Position numbers and translations under genes: made by a program. A model generated the notes under the pieces. That model saw only the letters and a program-made list of their open reading frames with translations, did not search any database and was not told the DNA's origin. Positions 25,530 through 34,964 of a stretch of 64,000 nt of DNA are shown here, piece by piece. The stretch covers positions 124,001 to 188,000 of the forward strand of contig CALSLK010000005.1 in the NCBI GenBank assembly GCA_943787175.1, written 5' to 3'. Positions within the stretch are counted from its first letter, which is position 1. Every line of letters begins with the position of its first letter. This stretch comes from an uncultured Alphaproteobacteria bacterium (GTDB lineage: Bacteria > Pseudomonadota > Alphaproteobacteria > SP197).

Positions 25530-27170
25530 TTACATATTGGGATAATTTGGCCCGCCGCCGCCTTCAGGCGTGACCCACACGATGTTCTGGGTGGGATCCT
25601 TGATGTCGCAGGTTTTGCAATGGACGCAGTTCTGCGCGTTGATCTGCAAACGGGGGCCGTCGCTTTCTTCAACAATCTCGTAAACCCCGGCCGGGCAATA
25701 GCGTTGCTCGGGCGCATCATAGGTTTCCAGATTGATCCTGATCGGTACGCTGGCATCCTTCAGCGTCAGATGGACGGGCTGGTCTTCTTCATGATTGGTG
25801 CTGGCCAGGAACACCGAACTGTTGCGATCAAACGAAAGCTCGCCATCGGGCTTGGGATAGTCGATGGGCTTGCATTCACTCTTGGGCTTGAGCGACGTGT
25901 GATCGGGCCGGTTGTGGAAGGTCCATGGGGCCTTGCCGCGCAGCAGAACCGTATCGATCGCCGAATAGATCAGACCTGCCCAGAATCCCTTGTGGAAGCT
26001 GGGGCGGATGTTGCGGACCTTGTGGAGTTCGTCCCACAGCCAGGTTTTCTTCAAACGCTCGGGATAGCTGGTGACTTCCATCGTTGCCGGGTTTTCCTCA
26101 CCCAGCCACTCGAAGACAGCTTCGGCGGCCGTCATGCCGCTTTTCATGGCGGTATGGCTGCCCTTGATCTTGGGCACGTTCACGAAACCGGCCGAACACC
26201 CGATCAACGCACCGCCAGGGAACGTCAGTTTGGGAATCGACTGGAAGCCGCCCTCGTTGATGGCCCGTGCGCCATAGGCAACGCGCTTGCCGCCCTCGAA
26301 AAACTTGCGGATTTCAGGATGCGTCTTGAAACGCTGGAATTCCTCGAAGGGAGAGAGATAGGGATTCTCGTAATCAAGGCCGACCACGTAACCCACTGAA
26401 ACCTGATTGTTCTCCAGGTGGTAGAGGAACGAACCACCATAGGTCTTGCGATCCATCGGCCAGCCGGTCGTGTGAACCACCAGGCCTTCCTTGTGTTTGG
26501 CCGGATCGATCTCCCACAGCTCCTTGATGCCGATGCCATAGGTCTGGGGGTCAACACCTTCGCGCAGGTCGAAATGTTCCATCAGCTGCTTGGAGAGATG
26601 GCCGCGGCAGCCTTCAGCAAACAGGGTCTGGCGGGCATGCAGTTCGATGCCAGGCTCGTAATGGGCCTTTTTCTCACCGTCCTTGCCGATACCCATGTCG
26701 CCGGTTGCAACGCCTTTGACCGAGCCATCGTCGTTGAACAGCACCTCGGCAGCAGCAAAGCCCGGAAAGACTTCCACGCCTGCAGCTTCGGCCTGTTCAC
26801 CCAGCCAACGGCAGACATTGCCAAGGCTCACGATGTAGTTGCCATGATTGTTCATCTGCGGCGGTGTGGGCAGGCGAATCGCATTGGAATGGGTCAGAAA
26901 GAGGAACCGGTCCTCGCCCGCAGGCGTATTGAGCGGCGCACCCTTTTCCTTCCAGTCTGGAATCAACTCATCAAGCGCACGAGGCTCCATCACGGCGCCT
27001 GAGAGAATATGGGCTCCGACTTCCGAGCCCTTCTCGATCAGGCAAACGCTGATCTCCTTGCCACTCTCTTCAGCAAGCTGGCGCAGACGAATCGCTGCCG
27101 CCAGCCCGGCGGGGCCACCGCCCACGATCATGACGTCGAATTCCATGCTTTCGCGTTGCACGTCGTCCAT
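25530..27170 (-). CDS. Electron transfer flavoprotein-ubiquinone oxidoreductase
   Basis: 546 residues. The N-terminal FAD motif is [18 protein letters not shown]; the C-terminus binds a 4Fe-4S cluster through CPAGVYE and [12 protein letters not shown]. The enzyme passes electrons from ETF, loaded by acyl-CoA and other dehydrogenases, to ubiquinone in the inner membrane. Full-length for the family. It fits with the acyl-CoA ligase at 30703 and the glycine cleavage genes in a respiring, fatty-acid-oxidising cell. Confidence 0.95.
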   Translation of the reverse strand: MDDVQRESMEFDVMIVGGGPAGLAAAIRLRQLAEESGKEISVCLIEKGSEVGAHILSGAVMEPRALDELIPDWKEKGAPLNTPAGEDRFLFLTHSNAIRLPTPPQMNNHGNYIVSLGNVCRWLGEQAEAAGVEVFPGFAAAEVLFNDDGSVKGVATGDMGIGKDGEKKAHYEPGIELHARQTLFAEGCRGHLSKQLMEHFDLREGVDPQTYGIGIKELWEIDPAKHKEGLVVHTTGWPMDRKTYGGSFLYHLENNQVSVGYVVGLDYENPYLSPFEEFQRFKTHPEIRKFFEGGKRVAYGARAINEGGFQSIPKLTFPGGALIGCSAGFVNVPKIKGSHTAMKSGMTAAEAVFEWLGEENPATMEVTSYPERLKKTWLWDELHKVRNIRPSFHKGFWAGLIYSAIDTVLLRGKAPWTFHNRPDHTSLKPKSECKPIDYPKPDGELSFDRNSSVFLASTNHEEDQPVHLTLKDASVPIRINLETYDAPEQRYCPAGVYEIVEESDGPRLQINAQNCVHCKTCDIKDPTQNIVWVTPEGGGGPNYPNM

Positions 27171-27303
27171 TGGAACATCCCAACCAGGTTGATCTTAGAT
27201 TTGTCCTTGTCATAACCCGTATTTTTGACGAGCACCATGGTTCCCAAGGCGGATATCTGCCCAAACATGGAGAAGTCCTGCCCGCCACGTTATGGTCTCC
27301 TCC

Positions 27304-28128
27304 ATGACTATGGACAGGCAACAGGCAGCCGCGCTTCTGCGCTGGTACGGTGAGGTGGGCGTCGATGAGGCGGTCGCCCTCCATCCTGTCGATCGCTTTC
27401 ATGTGCCACCGCCTCAACCGGCCGCACTGCCGAGCGAAGCTGCGGGCAGCGCGCCTGCCCCAGCCCAAAGGGTCGCAGCCCCCGCCCCCGTGGCGGATAC
27501 CGGCGAAGTGAGTGCCTTGGCCGCCGCCGCCTCAACACACGAGGAACTCATCGCCGCGATCAACGCATTTGATGGTTGCCCGCTCAAACGCACGGCGACA
27601 ACAACCTGCATCTATGACGGCAACCCCCAGGCCAGAATCATGATGGTCGGTGAGGCGCCGGGCCGCGAAGAAGATCGCGTGGGCAAGCCGTTTGTGGGGC
27701 CGGCAGGCCAGTTGCTCGACAAGATGCTGGCTTCCATCGGACTGGACCGCAGCCAAGTTTACATCACCAACACGCTTTACTGGCGACCACCTGGAAACCG
27801 CACGCCAACACCAGAAGAGATTGCCCTGTGCCTGCCCTTCCTGGAGCGTCAGGTCGCCCTGATCCAACCCGGCATCCTGATCTACACAGGCGGCACCGCA
27901 GCCAAGGCGATGTTGAACCGCAGCGAAGGCATCACGCGCCTGCGCGGGCGCTGGTTCTCTCTGGAACGAGAAGGGCGTGAAGCCATTCCGGCCATGGCCA
28001 TGTTTCATCCGGCCTATCTGTTGCGTCAGCCCGCACGGAAACGCGAATCATGGCGCGACCTCCTGGCGATTCGCGAGAAAATCGATGCGCTGGAACTTCT
28101 CCAAAGCGCGACTCGGCAGGAATCATGA
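27304..28128 (+). CDS. Uracil-DNA glycosylase, family 4-like (alphaproteobacterial type)
   Basis: The segments MMVGEAPGREEDRVGKPFVG and FHPAYLLRQP are the catalytic and DNA-binding motifs of family 4 uracil-DNA glycosylases. The first 85 residues are a Pro/Ala-rich linker. Several of the four cysteines that bind the 4Fe-4S cluster in classical members are replaced: only GCPL and IALCLPF remain at expected positions, and the usual KCRPP is YWRPP. The UdgX KRRIH loop is absent. Start ATG 27304 is preferred over 27292. It removes uracil from DNA. Confidence 0.85.
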   Translation: MTMDRQQAAALLRWYGEVGVDEAVALHPVDRFHVPPPQPAALPSEAAGSAPAPAQRVAAPAPVADTGEVSALAAAASTHEELIAAINAFDGCPLKRTATTTCIYDGNPQARIMMVGEAPGREEDRVGKPFVGPAGQLLDKMLASIGLDRSQVYITNTLYWRPPGNRTPTPEEIALCLPFLERQVALIQPGILIYTGGTAAKAMLNRSEGITRLRGRWFSLEREGREAIPAMAMFHPAYLLRQPARKRESWRDLLAIREKIDALELLQSATRQES

Positions 28129-28207
28129 CGCCAACCCTGTCAAGTTGTCCGCTTCTGGCCAACTCCCTATAAGAACGGCCGCAGGGGATAATGAGGCGGC
28201 GACAGGA

Positions 28208-30160
28208 ATGACGGGGGCAGCTGCGACAGACACGATCAAGCGTGGCTGTGTGCATTCAGTACTCAAGACGACGCTTGCCTCCCTGACCGTCCTGGTTTTG
28301 TGGGCTGCTTCATCGTGGGCACAGACAACCCCGCCTCTCCCGCAGATCAAACCCGCACCGATCAGTGATGAGATTGCCATTGCTTCGGCGATTCCCGACC
28401 ATGACCTGCTGATTGCCGAACCGGCACTTGCCGCGGCGGCCATTCCGGTTCCTGCGACAAAGCCTGCGATTCCCGATGCCGTGCTTTTCGTTGCGCTCTC
28501 AGCAAACGATGTCGATCGCTACAAAAGGATCTTCGCGGCCCAGCAACTTGCCGACTGGACCACAGCCGATCGTCTGATCGATCAGCTTAGCGACCGTATC
28601 CTGATGGGTCATGTTCTGGCACAGCGCTACATGCACCCCACAGGCTGGCACTCAAGCTATGGGGAACTGAGCGCCTGGCTGGTGGACTATGCCGATCATC
28701 CCGATGCCGAGCGCATCTATCGCCTGGCGCTGCGACGTCAGCCCGAAGGTTCAGCGGCACCTCAGCCGCCGCGTGAGGGCCGCCTGGATGACGTCGAGTA
28801 TGTCGGTAGGGCGCTGCAGCCGGCCAGCGATGCCGTTGATGAAGCATCCTGGGATCACCTGTCATCTGGTGAACGCAGCACCTTGCGCGGGATCGTGGCA
28901 CAGGTACGCCGCAATGTTCTGGCAGGCGCCAACACCGCCGCACGAAATCTGCTGAGCGATGCAACCTTCGTTTCCCTGGCTGATGATCTGACCAAAGACA
29001 GGATGGCAGCCGAGGTTGCCCGCGGTTACTTCGTGGGCGGCGATGACGATACGGCCCGCGCGCTGGTCGAACCCGCCCTTGAGCGCTCCGGCAGCAAGGC
29101 AACACTGGCCGCCTGGATCGCCGGCCTGGCCGCGTACCGCCAGGATGATCTGCAGGCTTCACGCCATGCCTTCGAAATCCTCTCGGCAGGCCGTCGGGAC
29201 GAAGACCTGGTGGCTGCGGGCGCCTATTGGGCTGCGCGCATCAACCTTCTGGTTGGTGACCCAGAAAAGGTCGGCACCTATCTCAATACCGCGCTGGCGC
29301 GCCCCTACAGTTTTTACGGCCTTCTGGCCCAACATGCCCTGGGTGGCGAGATTGTGCTCAATGAGCGCCTTCCTGTGCTTTCCGATACCGAACGCGCGAC
29401 ACTGGCGGTTCTCCCGGAAGTGCGCCGCGCCATTGCCTTGGCCCAGGTAGGCCAGCAACACCGGGCCGATCAGGAATTTGATGCCGTGAATGCCTATGAC
29501 CGCCCGGGTCTGGCAGTGGCGATGCTGCGTCTGGCAGTCGACCTGGATCTTCCTGCCGCCCAGTACCGTCTGGGCCGGGAGTTGCTCTATGGCTATTCGG
29601 AACGGTTCGATGCCGCGCTCTATCCCGTGCCGGCCTGGCGCCCGTCTGATGGCTTCGAGGTTGATCCCGCTCTGCTCTTTGCCGTCATGCGCCGCGAGTC
29701 CGAATTCCGCGCGTTTTCCAGCAGCGACGCGGGTGCCCAGGGGCCCATGCAGATCATGCCCAGCACCGCAGCTTATGTCAGTGGTGACGATGCTTTCACG
29801 GGATCCAAAAAACACCTGCTCAACGATCCGGTTGTGGCACTCGATCTGGGTCAGGACTACATCGACTATCTTCTTGAACTCAACAGCGTTCGGGGAAACC
29901 TGTTCTTTGCACTTGCTGCCTACAATGGCGGCCCCGGCAACCTGAACAAATGGGTCGAGGCGACCGGCGCGACCTTTGACCCCCTGCTGTTCATCGAAAC
30001 CATCCCATCGCGCGAAACACGCTTCTTTATTGAACGTGTCATGGCCAATTACTGGATCTACCGCTTGCGTCTGGACCAACCGGTGACCACGTTGGACATG
30101 GTCGCCGCAGGTCAGTGGCCGCTCTATCAGGATGGGGAGACATTCATTGCCGGGAATTAA
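28208..30160 (+). CDS. Soluble lytic murein transglycosylase (Slt type)
   Basis: 650 residues from the ATG at 28208, with a signal peptide ending near SSWAQTT. The C-terminal goose-lysozyme-like domain has the catalytic glutamate Glu497 in RRESEF, followed by GAQGPMQIMPSTA and AYNGGPGN. The long N-terminal part is the helical ring of Slt. It cleaves the glycan strands of peptidoglycan in the periplasm. Frame extensions upstream overlap the glycosylase gene and are rejected. The 3' end overlaps the moaB start. Confidence 0.9.
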   Translation: MTGAAATDTIKRGCVHSVLKTTLASLTVLVLWAASSWAQTTPPLPQIKPAPISDEIAIASAIPDHDLLIAEPALAAAAIPVPATKPAIPDAVLFVALSANDVDRYKRIFAAQQLADWTTADRLIDQLSDRILMGHVLAQRYMHPTGWHSSYGELSAWLVDYADHPDAERIYRLALRRQPEGSAAPQPPREGRLDDVEYVGRALQPASDAVDEASWDHLSSGERSTLRGIVAQVRRNVLAGANTAARNLLSDATFVSLADDLTKDRMAAEVARGYFVGGDDDTARALVEPALERSGSKATLAAWIAGLAAYRQDDLQASRHAFEILSAGRRDEDLVAAGAYWAARINLLVGDPEKVGTYLNTALARPYSFYGLLAQHALGGEIVLNERLPVLSDTERATLAVLPEVRRAIALAQVGQQHRADQEFDAVNAYDRPGLAVAMLRLAVDLDLPAAQYRLGRELLYGYSERFDAALYPVPAWRPSDGFEVDPALLFAVMRRESEFRAFSSSDAGAQGPMQIMPSTAAYVSGDDAFTGSKKHLLNDPVVALDLGQDYIDYLLELNSVRGNLFFALAAYNGGPGNLNKWVEATGATFDPLLFIETIPSRETRFFIERVMANYWIYRLRLDQPVTTLDMVAAGQWPLYQDGETFIAGN

Positions 30161-30698
30161 TGAGAGCAAGGAGTTTCTGCCAGTCCAGATCGCTGTTCTG
30201 ACGGTTTCGGACACACGCACGTTGGAAGACGACAAGTCTGGCAACATTCTGGTCGACCGGCTGACTTCGGCCGGTCATGTCCTTGCCGACCGGCGCATTG
30301 TCGAAGACGAGCAGGGTGAGATTGAAAAAGCTCTGCGCGGCTGGATTGGTGATGACAGCGTCGACGTCATCCTTGCAACCGGCGGCACCGGCGTGACCGG
30401 ACGCGATGTCACACCTGAAGCCTTCGAAGCCGTCTATGAGAAAGCGATTCCGGGATTTGGCGAACTGTTCCGCTGGCTCTCGTACCAGAAGATCGGCACC
30501 TCGACGGTGCAGTCACGCGCGACGGCCGGCGTAGCGGGAGGCACCTATCTGTTTGCCCTGCCCGGATCACCCGGTGCCTGCAAGGACGCCTGGGATGACA
30601 TCCTGGTTCACCAGCTCGATTACCGTTTCGGGCCCTGCAATTTCGTGGAGTTGATGCCACGCTTGACTGAAACGGGGCGCGCTACAGCGCGAAAATAG
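30150..30698 (+). CDS. moaB: Molybdenum cofactor biosynthesis protein B
   Basis: 182 residues of the MoaB/Mog fold: the start IAVLTVSDTRTLEDDKSG, the molybdopterin-binding loop ILATGGTGVTGRDVTPEA, and the final FALPGSPGACKDAW. It adenylylates molybdopterin or otherwise assists metal insertion. I chose TTG 30150 because GGGGAGA lies seven bases upstream; ATG 30132 is possible. It overlaps the Slt gene by 11 bases. A link with the tungstate transporter is plausible but distant. Confidence 0.9.
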   Translation, partial: PGINESKEFLPVQIAVLTVSDTRTLEDDKSGNILVDRLTSAGHVLADRRIVEDEQGEIEKALRGWIGDDSVDVILATGGTGVTGRDVTPEAFEAVYEKAIPGFGELFRWLSYQKIGTSTVQSRATAGVAGGTYLFALPGSPGACKDAWDDILVHQLDYRFGPCNFVELMPRLTETGRATARK

Positions 30699-30702
30699 CG
30701 GC

Positions 30703-32262
30703 ATGGCAAGGTTGTTGAGTACCGCTGAAGCGGCGGCTGCGGGTATGGCCATTGCCGTCACTGCGCGCGAGCATCCCGAACGCCCCGCCATCCTTGCACC
30801 CTCTGGCAATCGTAGCTTTGCCGAACTCAATGCCAACGCCAACCGTGTCGCGCGTATGCTGCGACAGGCCGGCCTGAAACAAGGCGACGGCGTTGCACTG
30901 CTGTGTACCAACAGGCCGGAATTCGTCGAGGTGATCATGGGCGTCATGCGCTGCGGTATGCGCATCACACCGATCAACTGGCATCTGGCAGCGGAAGAAT
31001 CGGCCTATATCGTTGAAGATTGTGAAGCCCGCGTCCTGTTTGCCGATATTGCCTGCGAAGAATCAGCCAGCCTCGCCCGTGCGTTACCGCGTGTGGCGTT
31101 CGGATTTGCCATCGGTGGTGACATCGACGGCTTCGAATCCTATGAGACCACCCTTCAATCTCTGCCCGGCGATGACATCGAAGATCCCGTCATCGGCGAG
31201 CGCATGCTCTATACCTCCGGCACGACGGGCAGACCCAAGGGCGTCAAGTTCCTGCACAAACGCAAGATACCGCTGCTGCCGGCACTGACCGCTTCGGCCG
31301 ATCTTCACCCTGAAACCGATCTTCTGCTCAATCCAAGCCCGCTTTATCACGCCGCACCCATGAGCCTGAATCTGTGGTGGGCGCTCAACCAGGGCATCGG
31401 CATGGTCGTGATGGAGCGCTTTGATGCAGCAGAGTTTCTGGCCCTGATCGAGCGCCACAAGGTGACGCACAGTCACGTCGTGCCGGTCATGTTCCAGCGC
31501 CTGCTCGATCTGCCCGAGGAAGTCCGCGACAGCTTTGATATCTCGTCGCTGCGCTGGATGCTGCACGGATCAGCGCCCTGCTCACGCGCCCTCAAGGACC
31601 GCATGATCGACTGGCTTGGTCCGATCCTCCACGAGTTCTTCGGCGGCACCGAAGGGGCACTGGTTTACAGCACGCCCCGGGACTGGGCCGCGCATCCAGG
31701 CACGGTCGGCAAACCGGTTCCTGACGGCGCCATCGCCATCATGGACACCGAAGGCCAGCAGCGCCCGGTCGGTGAGGTCGGAATCGTCTATCTGCGCGCG
31801 CCCGATACCGAACAGTTCATCTATTTCAAGGCAGCCGAGAAAACCCAGGCCAGCCGGCGTGGCGACTGGTTCACCATGGGCGACATGGGTTACGTCGACC
31901 GCTCGGGTTACCTCTATCTGACCGGCCGTGATGCCGACACGGTCGTGTCGGGCGGCGTCAATATCTATCCAGCCGAGATCGACCTGGTGCTCAACACCCA
32001 TCCCCTGGTCAAGGAAGCCGTGTGTTTCGGCGTTCCAAGCGAGCGCTGGGGAGAGGAGATCAAGGCTGTGGTCGCGCTCGAGGACGGCGTCGAAGTGGAC
32101 GAAGACCTGATCGACGATCTTCTGGATCACAGCCGCAAACACATCGCCGGATTCAAGCTGCCGAAGTCTTTCGAGTTCGTCGAAGACTTGCCCCGTTCGA
32201 GCGTCGGCAAGGTCATGCGTGGCGACCTGAGCAAACTGTTCCGGTCAGACGCTGAAACCTGA
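30703..32262 (+). CDS. AMP-forming acyl-CoA synthetase
   Basis: 519 residues of the adenylate-forming family: P-loop YTSGTTGRPKGVKF near residue 170, FFGGTEGALVY near 311, the GRDADTV hinge near 408, and the C-terminal catalytic lysine in SVGKVMRGDL. It activates a carboxylate to its CoA thioester. Similarity to medium/long-chain fatty-acid ligases is apparent, but acid specificity cannot be read. It follows moaB by four bases. Confidence 0.87.
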   Translation: MARLLSTAEAAAAGMAIAVTAREHPERPAILAPSGNRSFAELNANANRVARMLRQAGLKQGDGVALLCTNRPEFVEVIMGVMRCGMRITPINWHLAAEESAYIVEDCEARVLFADIACEESASLARALPRVAFGFAIGGDIDGFESYETTLQSLPGDDIEDPVIGERMLYTSGTTGRPKGVKFLHKRKIPLLPALTASADLHPETDLLLNPSPLYHAAPMSLNLWWALNQGIGMVVMERFDAAEFLALIERHKVTHSHVVPVMFQRLLDLPEEVRDSFDISSLRWMLHGSAPCSRALKDRMIDWLGPILHEFFGGTEGALVYSTPRDWAAHPGTVGKPVPDGAIAIMDTEGQQRPVGEVGIVYLRAPDTEQFIYFKAAEKTQASRRGDWFTMGDMGYVDRSGYLYLTGRDADTVVSGGVNIYPAEIDLVLNTHPLVKEAVCFGVPSERWGEEIKAVVALEDGVEVDEDLIDDLLDHSRKHIAGFKLPKSFEFVEDLPRSSVGKVMRGDLSKLFRSDAET

Positions 32263-32280
32263 CGCCGAGCCGATTACCAC

Positions 32281-33534
32281 CTACTCCGCTGCGGCCGGAA
32301 CGGCGTCCATTCGCGGCCGCCGCGTGATCGACATGACCATTGCCAGGATCGCCAGATTGATCACGTTGAAGGCAAATCCGACCGCAAAGGCCCAACGATA
32401 GGTGCCCATGTAATCAAATCCGACACCGGCAAGCTGTCCGCCGATTGCCATGCCGGTGGCACCAAACAAGAAGATCGCCCCGACCCGCCAGCCGATGCTG
32501 TGGGCTGGATAGATCGAACGCAGGGCTACCGCATACATCGGCACCAGGCCACCGAACCCAAGGCCAAAAATCGTTGCGCCGATGTAGAGCACAATCAGGC
32601 TGTCGAACGGGATCATGATCAGAATGCCGGCGGCCTGCAGGCTTGATCCGATCAGCATGGCATTCAGCCCGCCAATACGGTCAGCAAAGAAGCCGATCCC
32701 CAGACGCCCGACAAACGACAGGGCCATGATCCAGGCCAGGAGATAGGCACCCTGCGTGCTGGTGTAACCAATGTCGCGAGCATGGGAAGCCACATGGAGC
32801 AGCGGCATGGCCATCGCGATGCAGCAGCAGAAGATCGCCAGGCACAACAGGATCAACGGCTTGTTTTCAGCCATGCTGCCAAAGCGCACGCCACCCAGCC
32901 GTGCCGCGACCCGTGAAGTCGCAAGTTCGGCCCAGCCGGGGGGGCGCCCGTACAGCATGAGAACCAGCGGCGGCATGGTCACCATGGCAAACACGCCATA
33001 GATGAAGAGCGCACCGCGCCAGCCGTAGTCGGCGATAAGCGAGTCGAAGACCGCTGGCCAGATCATGCCCGCCAGACCCTGGCCCGACGCAACGATGGCC
33101 ACAGCAAGACCGCGCCGTTTGTCGAACCAGCGCGTCGCGGTCGCAATCAGAGGAGCAAACAGGGTGGCGTTGCCCAGGAAGCCGATCATGACGCCAAAGA
33201 CCAGGCAGAACTGCCAGGCTTCGGTGACGTGGCTGAGCGTCAGGGCGCCAGCGGGGATCATCATGGCACCGATCAGCACGACCGGGATGATGCCGGTGCG
33301 ATCCGTCAGGCGGCCCATCAGGATACCGCCCACGCCTGTTCCCAGCATTTCCAGGGTATAGGCCAGGGACGTCGTGCCGCGGGACCAGCCCATGTCATCG
33401 GAAATCGTTTTCACGTTCGACCAGAGCAGGTACTCGATGCCCATGCCGCAGGCCACGAGCAGCAAGGAGGCCAGCGCAACGCGCCAGGCCGAGAGGCTGT
33501 CTGCGATACCTTCCTGAGCGACGGGAGCGCTCAT
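32281..33534 (-). CDS. MFS transporter
   Basis: 417 residues from the ATG at 33534, with 12 hydrophobic helices and the MFS loop motif MGRLTDRTGIIP after helix 2. The layout is like the monocarboxylate/oxalate-formate branch. The gene converges on the acyl-CoA ligase with a gap of 18 bases, so the ligase substrate might be imported by this protein; that is inference. A longer frame to 33633 overlaps the glycosyltransferase gene and is less likely. Confidence 0.82.
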   Translation of the reverse strand: MSAPVAQEGIADSLSAWRVALASLLLVACGMGIEYLLWSNVKTISDDMGWSRGTTSLAYTLEMLGTGVGGILMGRLTDRTGIIPVVLIGAMMIPAGALTLSHVTEAWQFCLVFGVMIGFLGNATLFAPLIATATRWFDKRRGLAVAIVASGQGLAGMIWPAVFDSLIADYGWRGALFIYGVFAMVTMPPLVLMLYGRPPGWAELATSRVAARLGGVRFGSMAENKPLILLCLAIFCCCIAMAMPLLHVASHARDIGYTSTQGAYLLAWIMALSFVGRLGIGFFADRIGGLNAMLIGSSLQAAGILIMIPFDSLIVLYIGATIFGLGFGGLVPMYAVALRSIYPAHSIGWRVGAIFLFGATGMAIGGQLAGVGFDYMGTYRWAFAVGFAFNVINLAILAMVMSITRRPRMDAVPAAAE

Positions 33535-33568
33535 GTGATCATCCCGCAGCCAGTCTCCGTGGTGTTCA

Positions 33569-34201
33569 TCACCCCTCTCTTTCGCCGTCACCATAACCGG
33601 GCTTGGCGCTGTTGCGCCATCGTCGCCAGTCATCTGCGGTGTCTATATCCGACAGGGTGTCCAATTGGCCTACACGGTAATCTCCGGGCAGGCCTGCGAT
33701 CGTGTCTTCCAAGGCATGAGCCGAAGACCATCGCACGGAGCCAAACAACCGTGCTTCCCTGCACTGCGCAGCAACTCCGATGAGCCAGTATCCGCCGTCA
33801 TCGGAAGGACCGAGGATGACGTCATGGTGTTCCAGTGCACGAAAGGCCAAGGCAATGTGGCGTGCCTTCAAGCCGGGCACATCGCTGCCAACCAGAACCA
33901 CGGGGCCTGTTGGCATGGCATCGATGGCAGCCTGCATGCGGTCGCCCAGATCACCCTGGGCCTGCGCAAGGGTTGGCAAACCGCGCGTCCAAAGACCGCC
34001 ACGGCGGGCTTCAGACGCCGGCGTCACCGCCAGAACGGTTTGCCAGCGTCCATCCCCGTCGAGGCGTTTGATCAGGCGTTTCAGGGTCCGGGAGTAGAAT
34101 GAAAGCGCGGCCTCTTTGCCCAGTCCATCGGCCAGTCGCGTCTTGACGCGGCCAAGCTGGGGACGCCGCGCCATCACGACAACATGGCTGGAAGGTCTCA
34201 T
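33569..34201 (-). CDS. TIGR04282-type glycosyltransferase (DUF2064)
   Basis: 210 residues beginning MRPSSHVVVMARRPQLGRVKTRLA, the nucleotide-binding N-terminus typical of this family; GSDVPGLKARH and GPSDDGGYWLIG follow. Members are described as arsenosugar-biosynthesis-associated glycosyltransferases, though many occur without that pathway. The ATG at 34201 overlaps the stop of the upstream GT2 gene (ATGA), so the pair is translationally coupled. Confidence 0.83.
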   Translation of the reverse strand: MRPSSHVVVMARRPQLGRVKTRLADGLGKEAALSFYSRTLKRLIKRLDGDGRWQTVLAVTPASEARRGGLWTRGLPTLAQAQGDLGDRMQAAIDAMPTGPVVLVGSDVPGLKARHIALAFRALEHHDVILGPSDDGGYWLIGVAAQCREARLFGSVRWSSAHALEDTIAGLPGDYRVGQLDTLSDIDTADDWRRWRNSAKPGYGDGEREG

Positions 34202-34890
34202 CCGTAGAGCCTGACCAGCCAGCGTGGCGGAACGCCGATAAAGTAAGACGTCAGGCACGCCAGATTATGCAGCATGCGCAGCACGTAACCGCCCTTCTGA
34301 TAACGCCGCGCGTCGGTTATGGCATCACCCTCCAGATGGACCAGCCGGTTGCGTCCGACCCGGCGGACCAGTGCGACATCCTCCATGATCGGGATTGGCT
34401 CAAAGCCCCCCAGTGCCTCGTAAAAGGGCCGCGAGAGAATCAGGCCCTGATCACCATAGGGCAGGCCCAGCCACCGGCTGCGCCGGTTCGCAATCCATTC
34501 AAGGCGTCGTGCTGCAGGTGAGGCATCGTCAAATCGCAAATGGAAGACGCCGGCCCTTTCAGCGTTGGCAGGATCAGCCATGAACGATGCCAGTCTGGCA
34601 TCCCAACCCGCCTCCAGACGGGTATCGGCATGCAGGAAAAACAGCCAGGGCGCGTCACTGTGTGATACGCCCGTTGCCATCTGGCTTCCACGTCCGCGTG
34701 GCGCTTCGATCACCGTTGCACCGAGGTCTGCTGCAAGGGTCGGCGTAGCATCGTGCGAACCACCTTCGACAACGATCAGTTCAACATCGGGCAAAGCCGA
34801 ATCGGCAACCATCCCGAGGGTCGCTTCGAGAGTCGTTGCCGCGTTCAGGGCTGGAATGATGATGGCAATCGCAGGCATGGCAACGGTCAT
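34198..34890 (-). CDS. TIGR04283-type family 2 glycosyltransferase
   Basis: 230 residues. The GT-A start IAIIIPALNAATTLEATL, the DxD-like HADTRLEAGW and the late GLPYGDQGL mark the TIGR04283 branch, which is regularly adjacent to TIGR04282. Both are named from arsenosugar clusters, but no radical SAM ArsS or ArsM methyltransferase gene is here. A possible C-terminal membrane-associated segment (LACLTSYFIGV) is visible. Acceptor and donor unknown. Confidence 0.83.
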   Translation of the reverse strand: MTVAMPAIAIIIPALNAATTLEATLGMVADSALPDVELIVVEGGSHDATPTLAADLGATVIEAPRGRGSQMATGVSHSDAPWLFFLHADTRLEAGWDARLASFMADPANAERAGVFHLRFDDASPAARRLEWIANRRSRWLGLPYGDQGLILSRPFYEALGGFEPIPIMEDVALVRRVGRNRLVHLEGDAITDARRYQKGGYVLRMLHNLACLTSYFIGVPPRWLVRLYG

Positions 34891-34910
34891 AGTGCTTTGT
34901 GCCGGGGGAC

Positions 34911-34942
34911 TTGCACACGATTGATTTGTTCCACTATTGTTC
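34911..34942 (+). promoter_or_regulatory. Putative SOS (LexA) box overlapping a promoter
   Basis: GTTC at 34928-34931 and GTTC at 34939-34942 are separated by exactly seven bases, the GTTC-N7-GTTC consensus of alphaproteobacterial LexA. The box spans a -10-like TATTGT (34935-34940), with TTGCAC 18 bases upstream as a weak -35 (34911-34916). The downstream start is at 34965. LexA bound here should block transcription. Confidence 0.6.
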
Positions 34943-34964
34943 TTTTATCGATTAGGAGAGAACA

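Noticed and set aside
27304..28128. UdgX-type glycosylase that crosslinks to uracil DNA
   Set aside because: The KRRIH loop that defines UdgX is missing; the region reads LNRSEGITRLRGRW.
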